Assembly (NCBI GenBank): GCA_003135415.1
Contig: PLBP01000032.1
Span: forward strand, 102,842 to 159,227
Source of the DNA: Hyphomicrobiales bacterium
GTDB lineage: Bacteria > Pseudomonadota > Alphaproteobacteria > Rhizobiales > Xanthobacteraceae
Direction of reading: 5' to 3'
DNA: 56,386 bases
A model generated the notes under the pieces. It did no database searches, was not told the DNA's origin, and saw nothing but the letters and a program-made list of their open reading frames with translations. This document shows positions 54,131 through 56,386 of the stretch, one piece after another. Position 1 is the first letter of the stretch; every line of letters starts with the position of its first letter. The translations under genes and the position numbers were made by a program.

Positions 54131-55240
54131 ATGGAACACGCCTACGGACTTTACTCGCACATCCGCTCGAACCGGATACGCTCGATCTTTCTCCTGACAG
54201 GGCTGTTCCTGCTCGTCTACATCCTCGTTTACGCGGGCGCGCTCGTCGTCGAAGCTTTCCTGTATGGCGGCGACCAGCTCGCGCTGATCATGCTTCGCGC
54301 GAAGTCCGATTTCTTTCTGGCACTCCCCTTCGCGACGATCGGCGCCATTGTCTGGATCGCCATCGCTTATTTTTTCAATCAGAGCATGATCGACGCCGTC
54401 AGCGGCGGCGAGGAGGTGACGCGCAAGGAACAACCACGGCTTTACAATCTACTGGAAAATATCTGCATCTCGCGCGGCATTCCGATGCCGAAGCTGAAGG
54501 TGATCGACACCGACGCGCTCAACGCATTCGCGAGCGGACTGAACCGGCGGCAGTATTCCGTCACCGTGACGACCGGCTTGATGCAGCGGCTCGACGACGC
54601 CGAGATGGAGGCCGTGCTCGGCCACGAGCTGACGCACATCCGCAACGGCGACGTGCAAATGATGGTGGTCGCCATGGTCATTGCCGGCGTTGTTTCGTTC
54701 TTCGGCGAGATGGTTTTTCGGCTGTTCTTCCAGACCGGCGGCTCATGGCGTGTTGGCCGCTCGAACGGCGACCGCAAGGGCGGCGGCGCGGTCGTTGCCA
54801 TCGTGATCGCGGTCGTTCTGATTGTGATCGCCTGGCTCTTGTCGCAGGTCATCCGCATGGCGCTTTCGCGCTCGCGCGAATATCTCGCCGATGCGGGCTC
54901 GGTCGAACTCACGAAAAATCCGGACGCCATGATCTCGGCACTGCGCAAGATCGAGGGCCGCGGCGAACTGCCGGGCGTCAATTCCGCCGTGATGGAAATG
55001 TGCATCGACAATCCGCGCGTGGGCTTCAGCAACCTTTTTGACACCCACCCGTCGGTCGAAAGCCGCATCGACAAGCTCGTGCATTTCGCCGGCGGCCACG
55101 ATCCGGGACCGATCGCCCTGCCTCCGCCGGAAGAAAACGCCGACGAAACGGCGGCACCCGACTCCGCAGACACAAAAGCCGGTCCGTGGAGCGAGCCGGC
55201 GCCGCCGGAAACGAAAAGCGGTCCTTGGGGCAAAGCATGA
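54131..55240 (+). CDS. HtpX-like M48 membrane metalloprotease
   Basis: This is a predicted zinc protease of the inner membrane. Hydrophobic segments lie at about residues 18-42 and 60-85. The zinc site HELTH is at 165-169 (VLGHELTHIRNGD), with two further helices at about 175-200 and 215-240, and the third ligand in SREYLADAGS. At 369 residues it is about 75 longer than HtpX. The extra C-terminus is rich in Pro, Glu and Ala. The stop TGA is the first TGA of palindromic repeat T1, so the very end was set by that insertion. The start at 54131 fits MEHAYGLYSHIRSN. Confidence 0.9.
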   Translation: MEHAYGLYSHIRSNRIRSIFLLTGLFLLVYILVYAGALVVEAFLYGGDQLALIMLRAKSDFFLALPFATIGAIVWIAIAYFFNQSMIDAVSGGEEVTRKEQPRLYNLLENICISRGIPMPKLKVIDTDALNAFASGLNRRQYSVTVTTGLMQRLDDAEMEAVLGHELTHIRNGDVQMMVVAMVIAGVVSFFGEMVFRLFFQTGGSWRVGRSNGDRKGGGAVVAIVIAVVLIVIAWLLSQVIRMALSRSREYLADAGSVELTKNPDAMISALRKIEGRGELPGVNSAVMEMCIDNPRVGFSNLFDTHPSVESRIDKLVHFAGGHDPGPIALPPPEENADETAAPDSADTKAGPWSEPAPPETKSGPWGKA

Positions 55241-55335
55241 TCCCGAAAAGTTGAAACCGGTTTTCGAAAATGATCATGCATTCCTAAAAAGCATGATCCC
55301 GAAAAGTGAGAACCGGTTTTCGGAAAAGATCATGC
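55235..55335. repeat. Two tandem copies of a 45-base palindromic repeat (GCATGATC...GATCATGC)
   Basis: Copy T1 is 55235-55279 and copy T2 is 55291-55335. Both begin GCATGATCCCGAAAAGT and end GATCATGC, with inner CGAAAA and TTTTCG arms around AACCGG. They differ at a few central positions and are separated by 11 bases. T1 overlaps the last six bases of the protease gene. I recognise the core as a repeat common in Bradyrhizobium-like genomes, from memory only. Confidence 0.88.
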
Positions 55336-55386
55336 TTCACTAAAATATCAGGGGCGCGCGCCGATTCGACCTAAAGCAAGGGCGGC

Positions 55387-56386
55387 CTAGAGCGCCTTCA
55401 CGATGTTCTCGACCATCTTCTTCGCGTCGGCGAACAGCATCATCGTGTTGTCGCGGAAGAATAGTTCGTTCTCGACGCCGGCATAGCCCGAGCCCATGCC
55501 GCGCTTGACGAAGAGGACCGTCTTCGCTTTTTCCACGTCGAGGACCGGCATGCCGAAGATCGGCGATTTCGGATCGGTCTTGGCGGCGGGATTGGTCACG
55601 TCATTGGCGCCGATCACAAAGGCGACGTCGGCCTGCGCGAACTCGGAATTGATGTCCTCGAGCTCGAACACCTCGTCGTAAGGCACGTTCGCCTCGGCCA
55701 ACAGCACGTTCATATGGCCGGGCATGCGGCCCGCCACCGGATGGATCGCGTATTTTACTTCGACGCCTTCCGCTTTCAGCTTGTCGGCCATTTCGCGCAG
55801 AGCATGCTGCGCCTGCGACACCGCCATGCCGTAGCCGGGCACAATGATCACCTTCGAGGCATTCTTCATGATGAAGGCGGCGTCCTCCGCCGAGCCCTGC
55901 TTCACCGGCCGCGTCTCGACGTGGCCGGCGGGGCCCGCGGTTTCGCCGCCGAAGCCGCCGAGGATCACCGCGAAGAAGCTGCGGTTCATGCCCTTGCACA
56001 TGATGTAGGACAGAATCGCGCCCGAGGAGCCGACCAGCGCGCCGGTAATGATCAGCGCCGTATTACCGAGCGTGAAGCCGATACCGGCTGCGGCCCAGCC
56101 GGAATAGGAATTTAGCATCGAGATCACGACCGGCATGTCGGCACCGCCGATCGGGACGATGATCAAAACACCGATCAGGAACGAAAGAAGCGCGACCGCC
56201 CAGAACAGCGTGTGGCTTTCCGTGCGCACGAACATCACGATCGAAGCGAGGATCGCGAGTGCGATCGCGATGTTGATGACGTGGCGGCCGGGCAGCATGA
56301 TCGGTGCGCCGCTCATATTGCCGTTGAGCTTGAGGAAGGCGATTATCGAGCCCGTGAAGGTGATCGCGCCGATCGCGGTGCCGATC
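55387..56386 (-). CDS. pntB: NAD(P) transhydrogenase subunit beta (C-terminal part, truncated by window edge)
   Basis: PntB is the membrane and NADP-binding subunit of the proton-translocating transhydrogenase that makes NADPH from NADH. The frame runs open to the window edge, so the N-terminus is missing; the Met at 56316 is internal. Several transmembrane helices (LNINIA-region to MCKGMNRSFF) are followed by domain III, with KVIIVPGYGMAVSQAQHAL, HPVAGRMPGHMNVLLAEA and FVIGANDVTNPAAK for NADP binding. pntA would be expected upstream, outside the window. Confidence 0.96.
   Translation of the reverse strand, partial: IGTAIGAITFTGSIIAFLKLNGNMSGAPIMLPGRHVINIAIALAILASIVMFVRTESHTLFWAVALLSFLIGVLIIVPIGGADMPVVISMLNSYSGWAAAGIGFTLGNTALIITGALVGSSGAILSYIMCKGMNRSFFAVILGGFGGETAGPAGHVETRPVKQGSAEDAAFIMKNASKVIIVPGYGMAVSQAQHALREMADKLKAEGVEVKYAIHPVAGRMPGHMNVLLAEANVPYDEVFELEDINSEFAQADVAFVIGANDVTNPAAKTDPKSPIFGMPVLDVEKAKTVLFVKRGMGSGYAGVENELFFRDNTMMLFADAKKMVENIVKAL

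Noticed and set aside
1-56386. tRNA genes, IS elements, prophage or integrase genes
   Set aside because: I looked through the intergenic gaps and gene products on both strands and saw none. This is by eye, without a search tool.

Overview
The window is chromosomal DNA of high G+C content from an alphaproteobacterium, almost certainly order Hyphomicrobiales (Rhizobiales), close to the Nitrobacteraceae/Xanthobacteraceae side. This rests on gene order and family content: ftsH-tilS-cpoB-pal-tolBARQ-ybgC-ruvBAC-yebC; tkt-gap-pgk-fba; zapA-6S RNA-5-FCL; ispH-thrB-rnhA; and alphaproteobacterial families such as RcdA (DUF1465), DUF1013, DUF1192, DUF4164 and DUF465. It also carries small palindromic repeats of the kind that litter such genomes. 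I see no tRNA, rRNA, IS element, prophage or CRISPR array. Most of the window is ordinary core genome.

Layout. 1-13205: a long minus-strand block for membrane quality control (FtsH, partial), tRNA-Ile lysidine modification (TilS), the Tol-Pal envelope constriction machine with CpoB and YbgC, Holliday-junction processing (RuvCAB), YebC and ribosomal protein bL31. A plus-strand acetyltransferase and a DMT exporter interrupt it between ruvC and yebC. 13290-17540: an MsbA-type ABC exporter, a small acetyltransferase and a non-flagellar MotA/OmpA-like motor pair. 17617-25182: minus-strand suhB, efp, thiE, fba, pgk, gap, tkt (central carbon metabolism). 25381-27703: plus-strand DUF4164, zapA, 6S RNA, 5-formyl-THF cyclo-ligase and a YmdB-type phosphoesterase. 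27774-32167: a frameshifted secreted-protein gene, a NUDIX hydrolase, a transglutaminase-like protein, the cell-cycle protease adaptor RcdA, DUF1192 and a quinone oxidoreductase. 32248-37864: a membrane c-di-GMP phosphodiesterase, YqgE, a DsbD-like periplasmic protein, a peroxiredoxin and two divergent DUF465 genes. 38085-43620: two paralogous small exported Cys-pair proteins, two acyl-CoA synthetases (one PrpE) and a TauE-type exporter. 43623-48467: a nested repeat cluster, an SDR dehydrogenase, DUF1013/TrcR, IspH, DUF488, ThrB and RNase H. 48471-56386: a diguanylate cyclase, PurE/PurK, a D-tartrate dehydratase-like enolase, bS21, an alpha/beta hydrolase, LemA, an HtpX-like protease and partial PntB.

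The most unusual content is in small elements. A bipartite double-hairpin repeat occurs four times. Two copies supply the C-terminal codons of neighbouring proteins (NUDIX and DUF488), and one sits inside another palindromic repeat. A second repeat supplies the stop codon of the HtpX-like gene. Other points are the paralogous C-X26-C secreted proteins, the orphan MotA/OmpA-like pair, a degenerate GGDEF coupled to an intact EAL, and possible CtrA boxes near pal and rcdA. I found no clear multi-gene defence or biosynthetic system that looks undescribed.
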